A stretch of 64,000 bases of DNA. Source: Falsiroseomonas selenitidurans. GTDB lineage: Bacteria; Pseudomonadota; Alphaproteobacteria; Acetobacterales; Acetobacteraceae. Made by a program: the position numbers and the translations under genes. Positions 44,146 to 52,132 of the stretch are shown here, in pieces; position 1 is the first letter of the stretch, and each line of letters starts with the position of its first letter. The stretch covers positions 41,478-105,477 of the forward strand of contig NZ_JAAVNE010000016.1 of the NCBI RefSeq assembly GCF_012103215.1. The letters are read 5' to 3'. The notes under the pieces were generated by a model. That model ran no database searches, was not told where the DNA came from, and saw only the letters and a list, made by a program, of their open reading frames with translations.

Positions 44146-44364
44146 TCAGTCGCGGATGGCGCAGCCGCAGGCCGGGCAGAAGCGGGCCTTCCCGTCATGG
44201 CCCGGGTGGCGGGGCTGCCGCGCGGCGCCGCGGCGGCAGGCGCCGGCCAGGTCGCTGGCGACGCCGCCGCCGCTGGCGCGGCTGATGGTCACCTCCGCCA
44301 CTGCCTCGGCCGGCGGCAGCGTGGCGATGGCGGCAACGAGGCCGAACAGGCGGCGGCGGTTCAT
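44146..44364 (-). CDS. Small secreted protein with C-terminal CPxCGC motif
   Basis: A 72-residue protein. The N-terminus MNRRRLFGLVAAIATLPPAEAVAE is a signal peptide with a twin-arginine-like start. The short mature chain has VASDLAGACRRG and ends RFCPACGCAIRD, three cysteines that could bind a metal or form a disulfide redox site. The protein encoded at 62624 has the same layout. Start set at the ATG giving MNRRRLFG; an upstream ATG at 44388 is possible. Function unknown. Lies 20 bp after the next gene in the same direction. Confidence 0.55.
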   Translation of the reverse strand: MNRRRLFGLVAAIATLPPAEAVAEVTISRASGGGVASDLAGACRRGAARQPRHPGHDGKARFCPACGCAIRD

Positions 44365-44384
44365 GGCCTGACCTCCGGTACGGT

Positions 44385-44768
44385 TCATGGCCCGGCCGGC
44401 GGCCGGGCGGGCTCAGCCCGGCGGCCAGCATAGCGCGGCACGCTGGCGCCTGCCGCCACATGCGGCAGCGCCGCCGCATGGCGCTGCCGATGCGCGACGG
44501 CAAAGGCCTCGCGCTCCAGCGCCTCGCAGGCATCGATATGGCGCAGCAGGCGGCGCAGCGCGCGGTCGCTGCTGGCGGTGCGGCGCAGGAACAGCCGCCA
44601 GAGCCGCGCAGCATTCACCGACCAGGGGTCGTAGGCGTGTTCCTGCAGGCGCCGCCGCGCCGCCGCCGGCAGCGCATCAAAAGCCGCCCAGTTATCCCCG
44701 GCGAAGCGCCGCCACAGGCCATCCCGCGCGGTGCGGTCATTGTCGGCGACGGTCAAGCGGCGGGGCAT
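44385..44768 (-). CDS. Small uncharacterised protein (DUF6525-like)
   Basis: A 127-residue soluble, basic protein. The N-terminal part NDRTARDGLWRRFAGDNWAAFDALPAAARRRLQEHAYDPWSVNAARLW resembles short alphaproteobacterial proteins grouped as DUF6525; I am not sure of that match. No signal peptide or enzyme motif. An AT-rich inverted repeat lies 25 bp upstream of its start. Confidence 0.6.
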   Translation of the reverse strand: MPRRLTVADNDRTARDGLWRRFAGDNWAAFDALPAAARRRLQEHAYDPWSVNAARLWRLFLRRTASSDRALRRLLRHIDACEALEREAFAVAHRQRHAAALPHVAAGASVPRYAGRRAEPARPPAGP

Positions 44769-44792
44769 GCGGGAGGGGCTCCGACAATGGCA

Positions 44793-44812
44793 TGATATAA
44801 CATAACATATCA
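44793..44812. promoter_or_regulatory. AT-rich inverted repeat, operator-like
   Basis: tgatat-aacataac-atatca is a perfect 6-bp inverted repeat in the gap between two divergent small genes, and the only strongly AT-rich patch there. Promoter-like hexamers overlap it on the minus strand. The regulator is unknown. Confidence 0.5.
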
Positions 44813-44929
44813 AAGCGGGAGGCGCTGGCAAGGCGACACGCGGATGCGCCTGCCATGGAAGTGCCGCTTTGCCGCCAGGCCTGCTCCGCACTCCACCCGT
44901 TGGGTGAGGATGCTTGAAGGAGGCCGCAC

Positions 44930-45124
44930 ATGACATCCAGACAGGGCACCGGAGCCGACCACCACAAGGCCCGCGACGCGACCCGGCTGCAGACCCCCGT
45001 GGCGCGCCAGCAGGCGCGGCCGGACCTGCTGCGGCGGCACGGATACCCCTGTGAGGTCCGGGCGGCGCAGCGCCGGCTGCAGGCCTTGCTGTCCGACGCG
45101 CCCGGGCCCGCCCCGGCGCGCTGA
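44930..45124 (+). CDS. Small basic protein of unknown function
   Basis: A possible 64-residue protein, rich in Arg, Ala and Gln, ending RRLQALLSDAPGPAPAR. The main support is a strong ribosome site (aaggagg, six bases before the ATG) in a region with no other candidate gene and the divergent operator-like element upstream. No recognised domain. Confidence 0.45.
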   Translation: MTSRQGTGADHHKARDATRLQTPVARQQARPDLLRRHGYPCEVRAAQRRLQALLSDAPGPAPAR

Positions 45125-45146
45125 TCCGCCGCGCTGATCCGCCGCG
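45121..45146. repeat. 13-bp direct repeat, two copies
   Basis: ctgatccgccgcg occurs twice without a gap; the first copy contains the stop codon of the small basic protein. A third partial copy follows. Confidence 0.7.
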
Positions 45147-45236
45147 CCGCCTCGTGATCCCGGGCGGGGCTTGTTCGCCGCCCGCGGACGCGCCATTGCT
45201 CCCGCGCTGGGCATGGCGGAGGCTGGGACGGGATTG

Positions 45237-45896
45237 ATGCCGCGGGACCTGATGCCCGGCCAGGAAGGCCGCCCGCTGCGCCTTGCCCTGTTCGACCTCG
45301 ATGGCACCCTGGCCGACAGCCGCGGCGTCATGCTGGAGGCCTTCAACAGCGCGGCACGGCATTTCGGCTTCCGCATGGTGGCGGCGGAGGAGGCGGAGGC
45401 TCTGCGCGACCGGGATGCGCGGACGCTGCTGCGCCTGTTCGGCATCCCGATGTGGAAGCTTCCGCGCATCGCCGCGCATATCAAGGCCATCGCGGGCACC
45501 GTACCGCCGCCGCCGCTGTTTCCCGGGGTCGACGCGATGCTGGCGCGGCTGCGGCAGGCCGGGGTGGAGCTGGCGCTGGTCTCCTCCAACTCCGAGGCCA
45601 ATGCCCGCCGCGCTTTGGGGGCGGAGGTCGCGGCCTGCATCAGCTACTGGGCCTGCGATGCCAGCCTGTTCGGCAAGGCCGGGCGGTTTCGCCAGGTGCT
45701 GCGGCGCAGCGGGCTGCTGCCGGGCCAGGCGATCAGCATCGGCGACGAACTGCGCGACATCGCCGCCGCCCGCAGCGCCGGGCTGGTGGCCGGGGCCGTC
45801 GCCTGGGGCTACGCCCAGCCTGCCACGCTGCAGGCGGCCGGCCCCGACATCCTGTTCGCCAGCGTTGCGGAGATTCCGGCCTTCTTCGGCGCCTGA
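45237..45896 (+). CDS. HAD-superfamily phosphatase
   Basis: A 219-residue hydrolase with HAD motif I LALFDLDGTLADS (Asp20 nucleophile, Asp22 acid), motif II LVSSNSEAN, Lys in FGKAGRF and motif IV ISIGDELRDI. Cap domain type and sequence resemble phosphoglycolate phosphatase-like proteins, but substrate is open. The start ATG at 45237 has only a weak ribosome site; ATG 45252 is an alternative. Confidence 0.87.
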   Translation: MPRDLMPGQEGRPLRLALFDLDGTLADSRGVMLEAFNSAARHFGFRMVAAEEAEALRDRDARTLLRLFGIPMWKLPRIAAHIKAIAGTVPPPPLFPGVDAMLARLRQAGVELALVSSNSEANARRALGAEVAACISYWACDASLFGKAGRFRQVLRRSGLLPGQAISIGDELRDIAAARSAGLVAGAVAWGYAQPATLQAAGPDILFASVAEIPAFFGA

Positions 45897-45925
45897 ACCG
45901 CGCTTCGTCCAGCGCGGACCAGGCT

Positions 45926-46843
45926 TTATTGCGGCATCCCCTCCGGGATCACCGTGGCCACCAGGCTGGAATCCAGCGCCTCATACTCATGGTAGCCGAT
46001 GGTGGCGTAGAGCTCGGCGCGGGTCTGCATCCGGTCCAGCATCTTCATCGTGCCGCCGTCGCGGTTGATGGCGGCGTAGAGCTCCTCCATGGCGCGGGCG
46101 GCGACGCGCAGATGGCTGACCGGCCAGATCACCATGGCGTAGCCAAGGTCCTGGAATTCCTGCGCGGTGAAGAAGGGTGTGCGGCCGAATTCGGTCATGT
46201 TGGCCAGCAGCTTCACCCCCGGCATGCGGCGGGCGAATTCGGCGAACATCTCGCGCGTCACCAGCGCCTCCGGGAAGATCGCATCGGCGCCGGCATCCAG
46301 GTACAGCTGGGCGCGGGCCACCGCCGCGTCCATGCCCTCGCTGGCCACGGCGTCCGTGCGGGCGATGATGTAGAGGTGCCGGCGGGCCTTGCGGGCGGCG
46401 GCGACCTTGGCCGCCATGTCGCGCGCATCGGCCAGCTTCTTGTCGTTCAGATGGCCGCATTTCTTGGGCAGCAGCTGGTCTTCCAGATGCACCGCCGCGG
46501 CGCCGGCCTCCTCGAACACCCGCACCATGTGCATGACGTTCAGCGCCTCCCCATACCCGGTGTCGCCATCCACCAGGATGGGCAGGCCGGCGGCGCGGGC
46601 GACCTGGCGGATGAAGAAGGCGACCTCGTCCACCGTGATCATGCCGAGATCCGGCAGGCCCATGGTGGCGGACATCGCCGCGCCGGACATGTAGAGCGAC
46701 TCGAACCCGGCCTGCTTCGCCAGCAGCGCCGCGATGCCCAGATGCGCGCCCGGCATCTGCAGGATCTGCGGCCGCTCCAGCAGGGCGCGGAAGCGCTGGC
46801 CCGCCGGGGCGTCGGGCAGGTCGTCGGCGATCACATAGGGCAT
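45926..46843 (-). CDS. prpB: Isocitrate lyase/PEP mutase family enzyme, probable methylisocitrate lyase
   Basis: A 305-residue TIM-barrel lyase. The active-site loop KKCGH (residues 127-131, Cys129), the Mg site VDGDTGYGEALNV and LEDQLLPKKCGHL, IIARTDAVASEGMDAAVARA and NMTEFGRTP all fit PrpB, which splits 2-methylisocitrate to succinate and pyruvate. No prpC or prpD gene is nearby, so related carboxy-PEP or dimethylmalate-type lyases remain possible. Confidence 0.88.
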   Translation of the reverse strand: MPYVIADDLPDAPAGQRFRALLERPQILQMPGAHLGIAALLAKQAGFESLYMSGAAMSATMGLPDLGMITVDEVAFFIRQVARAAGLPILVDGDTGYGEALNVMHMVRVFEEAGAAAVHLEDQLLPKKCGHLNDKKLADARDMAAKVAAARKARRHLYIIARTDAVASEGMDAAVARAQLYLDAGADAIFPEALVTREMFAEFARRMPGVKLLANMTEFGRTPFFTAQEFQDLGYAMVIWPVSHLRVAARAMEELYAAINRDGGTMKMLDRMQTRAELYATIGYHEYEALDSSLVATVIPEGMPQ

Positions 46844-46908
46844 CGGGCGTCTCCGGTCTGGACGCCGCAAGGGTTACCAGCGGCCGGCGCGGCGTGCCAG
46901 GGCGGGCG

Positions 46909-47349
46909 TCAGGCGCCGATATCCTCCGCCCAGACCGCCGGCCGCTCCGCCTGGAAGCGGCGCATCAGGGCGTGACAGGCCGGGTCGTCCAGCACCGTCA
47001 CGGCCACCCCGCGCTGCCGGAGAAACGCCTCGTTGCCCGCGAAGCTGCGGTTCTCGCCGATCACCACCCGGGGGATGCCGAACTGCACGATGGTGCCGGC
47101 GCACATCAGGCAGGGCGTCAGCGTGGTGAACAGGGTGGTCCCGGCATAGCTGCGCAGCCGGCCGGCCTGGCGCAGGCAATCCATCTCCCCATGCGCGATC
47201 GGGTCGCCCTGCTGCACCCGGCGGTTCCGCCCGGCGCCGAGCAGCCGGCCCGCCGCCCCCACCAGCACCGCGCCCACCGGCACGCCACCTTCCTCGAACC
47301 CCATCCGCGCCTGGTCCAGGGCCAGGGCCATGAAGGCGGCCTGGTCCAT
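46909..47349 (-). CDS. Cytosine deaminase, yeast FCY1-like nucleoside deaminase family
   Basis: A 146-residue zinc deaminase. The zinc site is His53/Glu55 (AHGEMDCLRQAGR) plus Cys80 and Cys83 (TTLTPCLMCAGTIVQFGIPR). The region GIPRVVIGENRSF and the end ERPAVWAEDIGA match the yeast cytosine deaminase pattern more than TadA or guanine deaminase. Its start overlaps the stop of the nhaD gene by one base, so the two are coupled. Confidence 0.88.
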   Translation of the reverse strand: MDQAAFMALALDQARMGFEEGGVPVGAVLVGAAGRLLGAGRNRRVQQGDPIAHGEMDCLRQAGRLRSYAGTTLFTTLTPCLMCAGTIVQFGIPRVVIGENRSFAGNEAFLRQRGVAVTVLDDPACHALMRRFQAERPAVWAEDIGA

Positions 47350-48755
47350 CACGCCGGCCGGAAGAAGATCAGGCTGACCAGCACGAACAGCGGCACCAGG
47401 AACACCACCGCCCAGCCACAATAGGCGAAGAAGGACGGCATGCGGTTGCCGTTCTCCTCGACGATGGCCTTCACCATGAAGTTCGGCGCGTTGCCGATGT
47501 AGGAATTGGCCCCCATGAACACCGCGCCGCAGGAAATCGCGGCCAGCGTCAGCGCCCCCTGCCCCATCAGCGTCGCCGGGTCGCCGCCGGCCAGTTCGAA
47601 GAACACGATGTAGGTCGGCGCATTGTCGAGGAAGGAGGACAGCAGGCCGGTCAGCCAGAAATACACCCAGGGAATCGGCGCCCCGTCAGGGCCGGAGGTC
47701 AGCGCCACCAGCCCCGCCGCATCGCCGGCCGAGCCGGCGCGCAGGATGGCCAGCACCGGCGCCATGCAGATGAAGATCGCGGCGAACAGCTTCGCCACCT
47801 CCAGGATCGCGCCCCAGGCGAAGCCATTGGCCTCGCGCAGCGCCGTGCTGGTGAAGGCGACGGATACGCCGGTGATGGCGAGGAACAGGACGATGCCCAG
47901 CACGCGTTCCAGCGCCATGGGCTGGCCGAGGATCGTCACCTCCTCCAGCTTCACATAGCCCATGCCGATCACCACGGCGACGATCGCCAGCACCAGCCAG
48001 ACATTCAGCCAGCCCTCGATGCCCAGCGGCTCCTTCGCCGCCACGGGCGCCACGGGCTTCTCCCGGTTCCAGGCGAGCGTATCCAGCAGCCAGTAGATCG
48101 CCAGCAGAATCACGACGCAGGTCAGGAATTCCGCGAACAGATGCGTGGTCGGCCAGAAGAAGGACACGCCGCGCAGGAAGCCGAGATACAGCGGCGGGTC
48201 GCCCACCGGCGTCAGGCTGCCGCCGATATTCGCCACCAGGAAGATGAAGAAGACGAAGGTATGGGTCTTGCGGGTGCGGAAGGCATTCGCCCGCAGCACC
48301 GGGCGGATCAGCAGCATGGCCGCCCCGGTGGTGCCCATCATGCTGGCCAGGATGGTGCCCACCGCCAGCAGCGCCGTGTTCACGGTGGGCGTGCCCACCA
48401 GCGAGCCCTTCAGCAGCACCCCGCCGCCGGCGGTGTACAGCGCCAGCAGCAGCGCGATGAAGGGCACGTATTCCAGCACCATCACATGCGTCAGCTCGTA
48501 CCAGGCCGCATCCGGCCCGAAGGCGACGGCGAAGGGCAGCACGAACAGCGCCGCCCAGAGCGCGGCGATCTTGCCATAGTGGTGGTGCCACAGATGCGCG
48601 GCCACCAGCGGCATCAGCGCGATGGACAGCAGGATGCCGACGAAGGGAATGCCCCAGGCCAGCGAAAGCTGCTCCCCCGGCACGCCCGCCGCGAAGGCGG
48701 GGCCCGGCAGCAGCAGCGCCGCCCCGGCCAGCGGGCGCAGGACCATCCCCCTCAT
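47349..48755 (-). CDS. nhaD: NhaD-type sodium:proton antiporter
   Basis: A 468-residue membrane protein of the ion transporter superfamily with about twelve helices and a likely signal-like start. Family features: GIPFVGILLSIALMPLVAAHLWHHHYGKIAALWA, NTALLAVGTILASMMGTTGAAMLLIRPVLRAN, FLVANIGGSLTPVGDPPLYLGFLRG and SSFLDNAPTYIVFFELAGG. It exchanges Na+ or Li+ for protons. Coupled to the cytosine deaminase gene downstream. Confidence 0.93.
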   Translation of the reverse strand: MRGMVLRPLAGAALLLPGPAFAAGVPGEQLSLAWGIPFVGILLSIALMPLVAAHLWHHHYGKIAALWAALFVLPFAVAFGPDAAWYELTHVMVLEYVPFIALLLALYTAGGGVLLKGSLVGTPTVNTALLAVGTILASMMGTTGAAMLLIRPVLRANAFRTRKTHTFVFFIFLVANIGGSLTPVGDPPLYLGFLRGVSFFWPTTHLFAEFLTCVVILLAIYWLLDTLAWNREKPVAPVAAKEPLGIEGWLNVWLVLAIVAVVIGMGYVKLEEVTILGQPMALERVLGIVLFLAITGVSVAFTSTALREANGFAWGAILEVAKLFAAIFICMAPVLAILRAGSAGDAAGLVALTSGPDGAPIPWVYFWLTGLLSSFLDNAPTYIVFFELAGGDPATLMGQGALTLAAISCGAVFMGANSYIGNAPNFMVKAIVEENGNRMPSFFAYCGWAVVFLVPLFVLVSLIFFRPA

Positions 48756-48920
48756 GCGTCACTCCATCTTGCAGCCTTCCCGCCATCGCCATTACCCGCG
48801 AAAGCCCGCCGCGTCACGCCGGCCCCGGATTCCGGCCCGCCGTCACGATCCTGCCCCGCGCCCTTTCCGCCGGCGGCGGTCGGGCCTACCTTCCGCCGCT
48901 GAAGATCGGAGACCCTGCGC

Positions 48921-49670
48921 ATGGAAATGACCGGCGAACGGCGCATCGGCGCGCCCCGCGAACGGGTTTGGGAAGCCCTGAACGACCCCCAGGTGCTGCA
49001 GGCCGCGATTCCGGGCTGCGAAAGCGTGGAGCGCATCGGCGACGACCAGTTCCAGGCCAAGGTATCGATGAAGCTCGGCCCGATGTCCGCCAAGTTCGGC
49101 GGCAAGGTGACGCTGAGCAACATCGTCCCCCCTGCCTCCTACACCATCTCCGGCGAGGGCCAGGGCGGCGCCATGGGCTTCGCCAAGGGCGGCGCCGATG
49201 TGGCGCTGGAGGCGCTGGGCCCCTCCGACACGCTGCTGAAGTACAATGTGAAGGCGCAGGTCGGCGGCAAGATGGCGCAGCTCGGCGCCCGGCTGATCGA
49301 CAGCACCGCCAAATCCATGGCCGACCAGTTCTTCGACCGATTCGCGGCCCAGCTGCAGCCCGCGCCGGAGACGGTGGCGCCGGAGCCGATGGCCGCCGCC
49401 GCCGAGCCCCCGGCCGAAGCCGCCCTCGCCGCGCCCGTCGCCGGCACGGACACCGAGTACCTGGCGGATCGCCGCGGCACCGCGCCGATCACCCATCATG
49501 GGGCGGATGGCGTCTCCCCCGGCGGGGCGGTGCAGCGCCCCGGCCCGGCGCCGGCCGAGATGCCGCTGCCGCTGCGCCTGCTGACGCAGGATTTCATGGG
49601 CTTCCCCGCCCAGGTCTGGCTGGGCGGTGCCGCCATGCTCGCCGTGCTCGCGATCATCTTCCTGACGTGA
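48921..49670 (+). CDS. coxG: CoxG-type SRPBCC protein
   Basis: A 249-residue protein with an N-terminal CoxG/SRPBCC domain (MTGERRIGAPRERVWEALNDPQVLQAAIPGCESVERIGDDQF, about 1-145), a Pro/Ala-rich linker and a single C-terminal membrane helix (VWLGGAAMLAVLAIIFLT). CoxG anchors carbon monoxide dehydrogenase to the membrane and is often encoded with molybdenum hydroxylases. First gene of the cassette; the next gene starts at a GTG overlapping its stop. Confidence 0.92.
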   Translation: MEMTGERRIGAPRERVWEALNDPQVLQAAIPGCESVERIGDDQFQAKVSMKLGPMSAKFGGKVTLSNIVPPASYTISGEGQGGAMGFAKGGADVALEALGPSDTLLKYNVKAQVGGKMAQLGARLIDSTAKSMADQFFDRFAAQLQPAPETVAPEPMAAAAEPPAEAALAAPVAGTDTEYLADRRGTAPITHHGADGVSPGGAVQRPGPAPAEMPLPLRLLTQDFMGFPAQVWLGGAAMLAVLAIIFLT

Positions 49671-50566
49671 CCACGCCGCAGGACGTCGGCGCGACCCAGC
49701 GCCTGCTGGCGGAAGGCGGCTATGTCGCCGACCGCCAGCTTGCCACCACCATCCACCTGGCGCTGCGCATGGGCCGGCCGATCTTCCTGGAAGGGGAGCC
49801 CGGCACCGGCAAGACGGAGATCGCCAAGGTCCTGGCCGCCCAGCTGCCGCGCCGGCTGGTGCGGCTGCAATGCTATGACGGCATGGACCTGGCCTCCGCC
49901 GCCTATGAGTGGAACCACGCGCGCCAGCTCATGGCCATCCGCCTGGCGGAAGCCGCCGGCCAGGCGGAGGACCGCGCCGCGCTGGAGGCCGGCATCTACG
50001 ACCGCCGCTTCCTGCAGCCCCGGCCGCTGCTCGATGCGCTTGAAGGCGCGCCGGCCGTGCTGCTGATCGACGAGCTGGACCGCGCCGACGAGCCCTTCGA
50101 GGCCTTCCTGCTGGAGATCCTGGCGGATTTCCAGATCACCATCCCGGAGTTGGGCACGGTGCGCGCCGCAACCCCGCCCGTCGTGGTCATCACCTCCAAC
50201 CGGACGCGGGAGGTGCATGACGCGATCCGCCGACGCTGCCTGTACCATTGGGTGGACTACCCCGACGCGGCCCGCGAGCGCGCCATCCTGAAGATCCGCG
50301 CGCCACAGGTGGCGGAATCGCTCTCCGCCCAGGTGGTGGCCTTCGTGCAGGCGGTGCGCGGCGCGGACACCTTCAAGCCGCCCGGCGTGGCGGAGACCAT
50401 CGACTGGGCCGCCGCGCTGTCCGCCCTCGATGCGCGGGAGCTGGAGCCGGCCCTGGTGGATGAGACGCTGGGCGCGCTCCTGAAGTACCAGGACGACATC
50501 GCCCGCATCCGTGGCGCGGAAGCGGCGCGGCTGGTGGCCGAGGCGAAGCAGGCGGGCGCGGCGTGA
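49667..50566 (+). CDS. coxD: CoxD-type MoxR AAA+ ATPase
   Basis: A 299-residue MoxR-family ATPase. Walker A is residues 43-50 (GEPGTGKT), Walker B is LLIDELDRAD (133-141), with sensor segment VVITSNRTREVHDAIRRRC. CoxD is needed to insert the sulfur and copper into the CO dehydrogenase active site, and homologues serve other molybdenum hydroxylases. GTG start overlaps the coxG stop by four bases (GTGA). Confidence 0.92.
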   Translation: MTTPQDVGATQRLLAEGGYVADRQLATTIHLALRMGRPIFLEGEPGTGKTEIAKVLAAQLPRRLVRLQCYDGMDLASAAYEWNHARQLMAIRLAEAAGQAEDRAALEAGIYDRRFLQPRPLLDALEGAPAVLLIDELDRADEPFEAFLLEILADFQITIPELGTVRAATPPVVVITSNRTREVHDAIRRRCLYHWVDYPDAARERAILKIRAPQVAESLSAQVVAFVQAVRGADTFKPPGVAETIDWAAALSALDARELEPALVDETLGALLKYQDDIARIRGAEAARLVAEAKQAGAA

Positions 50567-50579
50567 AGCCGGGCCGCGC

Positions 50580-51803
50580 ATGATCCCGCCCAAGGCCGCG
50601 CTGGCGCTGCCGCCCACCGGGCAGGGCGGCGCGCTGGCGGCCAACCTGCTCGCCTTCGGCCGGCTGCTGCGCCGCGCCGGCCTGCCGGTCGGCCCGACGG
50701 AGATGCTGGCCGGCGCCGCCGCGCTGGGCGAGGTGGCGATCGGCGACCGCGCCCAGGTCCATGCCGCGCTGCGCGCCACCATGGTGCATCGGCACGAGCA
50801 TTTCCTGCTGTTCGACCAGGCCTTCGGCATCTTCTGGCGCGACCCGGACGCCGCCCGCCACGCCGCCGCCATGGCGCTGATGGACGGGATGAAGGAGGAG
50901 AAGAAGCCGCCGCCCGCCGCCCGCCGCCTGGCCGAGGCGCTGCAGGGCGACCGCCCCAAGCCCCCCCGCCCGCCGGAGCAACCACCCGAGGACCGGGTGG
51001 ACATGACCTTCACGGTGAGCGAACGCGAACGCCTGCAGGCGATGGATTTCGAGGCGATGTCGGCGGCCGAGCTGGCCGCGGCGCGGCGGGAGATCCGCCG
51101 CATGGTGCTGCCGCTGGATGCCCGCCCGACCCGCCGCTTCCGCGCCGACCCCAATGGCCCCTTCACCGATCTGCGCCAGACCACCCGCGCCAGCCTGCGC
51201 ACGGGCGGGGAGATCCTGGACCTCGCCCGCCGCCGCCGCGTGGTCCGCCCGCCGCCGCTGGTGGCGCTGTGCGACATCTCCGGCTCCATGGCACGCTACG
51301 CGCAGATCCTGATCCACTTCCTGCATGCCGTGGCGAATGACCGGGACCGCGTCCACACCTTCCTGTTCGGCACAAGGCTGACCAATGTGACGCGCCAGCT
51401 GCGCCACCGCGACGCGGAAGTGGCCTTCGAGGCGGTGGCCAAGGCGGTGCCGGACTGGTCCGGCGGCACGCGCATCGGCGATTCGCTGGCGCTGTTCAAC
51501 CGGCTCTGGTCGCGCCGCGTGCTGGGCCAGGGCGCCGTGGTGCTGCTGATCACCGATGGGCTGGACCGCGAAGGTGCGCGCGGCCTGGCGGAGGCGACGG
51601 ACCGCCTGCAAAGATCCTGCCGCCGCCTGATCTGGCTGAACCCGCTGTTGCGTTACGCGGCCTTCCAGCCCAAATCCCAGGGCATCCGGGCCATGCTGCC
51701 GCATGTCGATGAGTTTCGCCCGGTGCATAACCTGTCCAGCCTGCGCGACCTGGTCTCCACCCTCTCGGACCCGCGCGCCGGCCGCATGAGGAGCGCGGGA
51801 TGA
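50580..51803 (+). CDS. coxE: CoxE-type VWA-domain protein
   Basis: A 407-residue protein. The VWA MIDAS is D232-x-S-x-S (LCDISGSMARYAQ), followed by GGTRIGDSLALFNRLW and VVLLITDGLDREG. N-terminal helical region and the QxxDF-type LQAMDFEAMSAAELAAARR segment fit CoxE, which works with the MoxR ATPase as a chaperone pair. Stop overlaps the next start (ATGA). Confidence 0.92.
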   Translation: MIPPKAALALPPTGQGGALAANLLAFGRLLRRAGLPVGPTEMLAGAAALGEVAIGDRAQVHAALRATMVHRHEHFLLFDQAFGIFWRDPDAARHAAAMALMDGMKEEKKPPPAARRLAEALQGDRPKPPRPPEQPPEDRVDMTFTVSERERLQAMDFEAMSAAELAAARREIRRMVLPLDARPTRRFRADPNGPFTDLRQTTRASLRTGGEILDLARRRRVVRPPPLVALCDISGSMARYAQILIHFLHAVANDRDRVHTFLFGTRLTNVTRQLRHRDAEVAFEAVAKAVPDWSGGTRIGDSLALFNRLWSRRVLGQGAVVLLITDGLDREGARGLAEATDRLQRSCRRLIWLNPLLRYAAFQPKSQGIRAMLPHVDEFRPVHNLSSLRDLVSTLSDPRAGRMRSAG

Positions 51804-52132
51804 GCGCCGTTTCGACCGAATCGGAAGACCTGCTGGGCGTCGCCGCCCGCTGGGCCGCGGAAGGCGAGAAGGTGGCGCTGGCCACCGTGGTGGAGACCTG
51901 GGGCTCCTCCCCCCGCCCGGCCGGCTCCCGCCTGGTGCTGACGGCCTCCGGCCGCATGGAGGGCAGCGTCTCCGGCGGCTGCATCGAGGGCGCGGTGGCC
52001 GATGCGGCGCGGCAGACGATGGAAACGGGCACGCCGCAGCTGCTGGATTTCGGCATTTCCGACGATCGCGCCTGGGAGGTCGGGCTGGCCTGCGGCGGCA
52101 AGCTGAAGGTCTTTGTCGAGCGGCTCGGATGA
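51800..52132 (+). CDS. XdhC/CoxI N-terminal domain protein
   Basis: A 110-residue protein equal to the first domain of XdhC (ALATVVETWGSSPRPAGSRLVLTASGRMEGSVSGGCIEGAVADAA). The Cys in GGCIEG is conserved in XdhC, which carries molybdenum cofactor and has it sulfurated before insertion. In many bacteria this domain is fused to the Rossmann domain; here they are separate genes with a four-base overlap, not a frameshift. Confidence 0.9.
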   Translation: MSAVSTESEDLLGVAARWAAEGEKVALATVVETWGSSPRPAGSRLVLTASGRMEGSVSGGCIEGAVADAARQTMETGTPQLLDFGISDDRAWEVGLACGGKLKVFVERLG

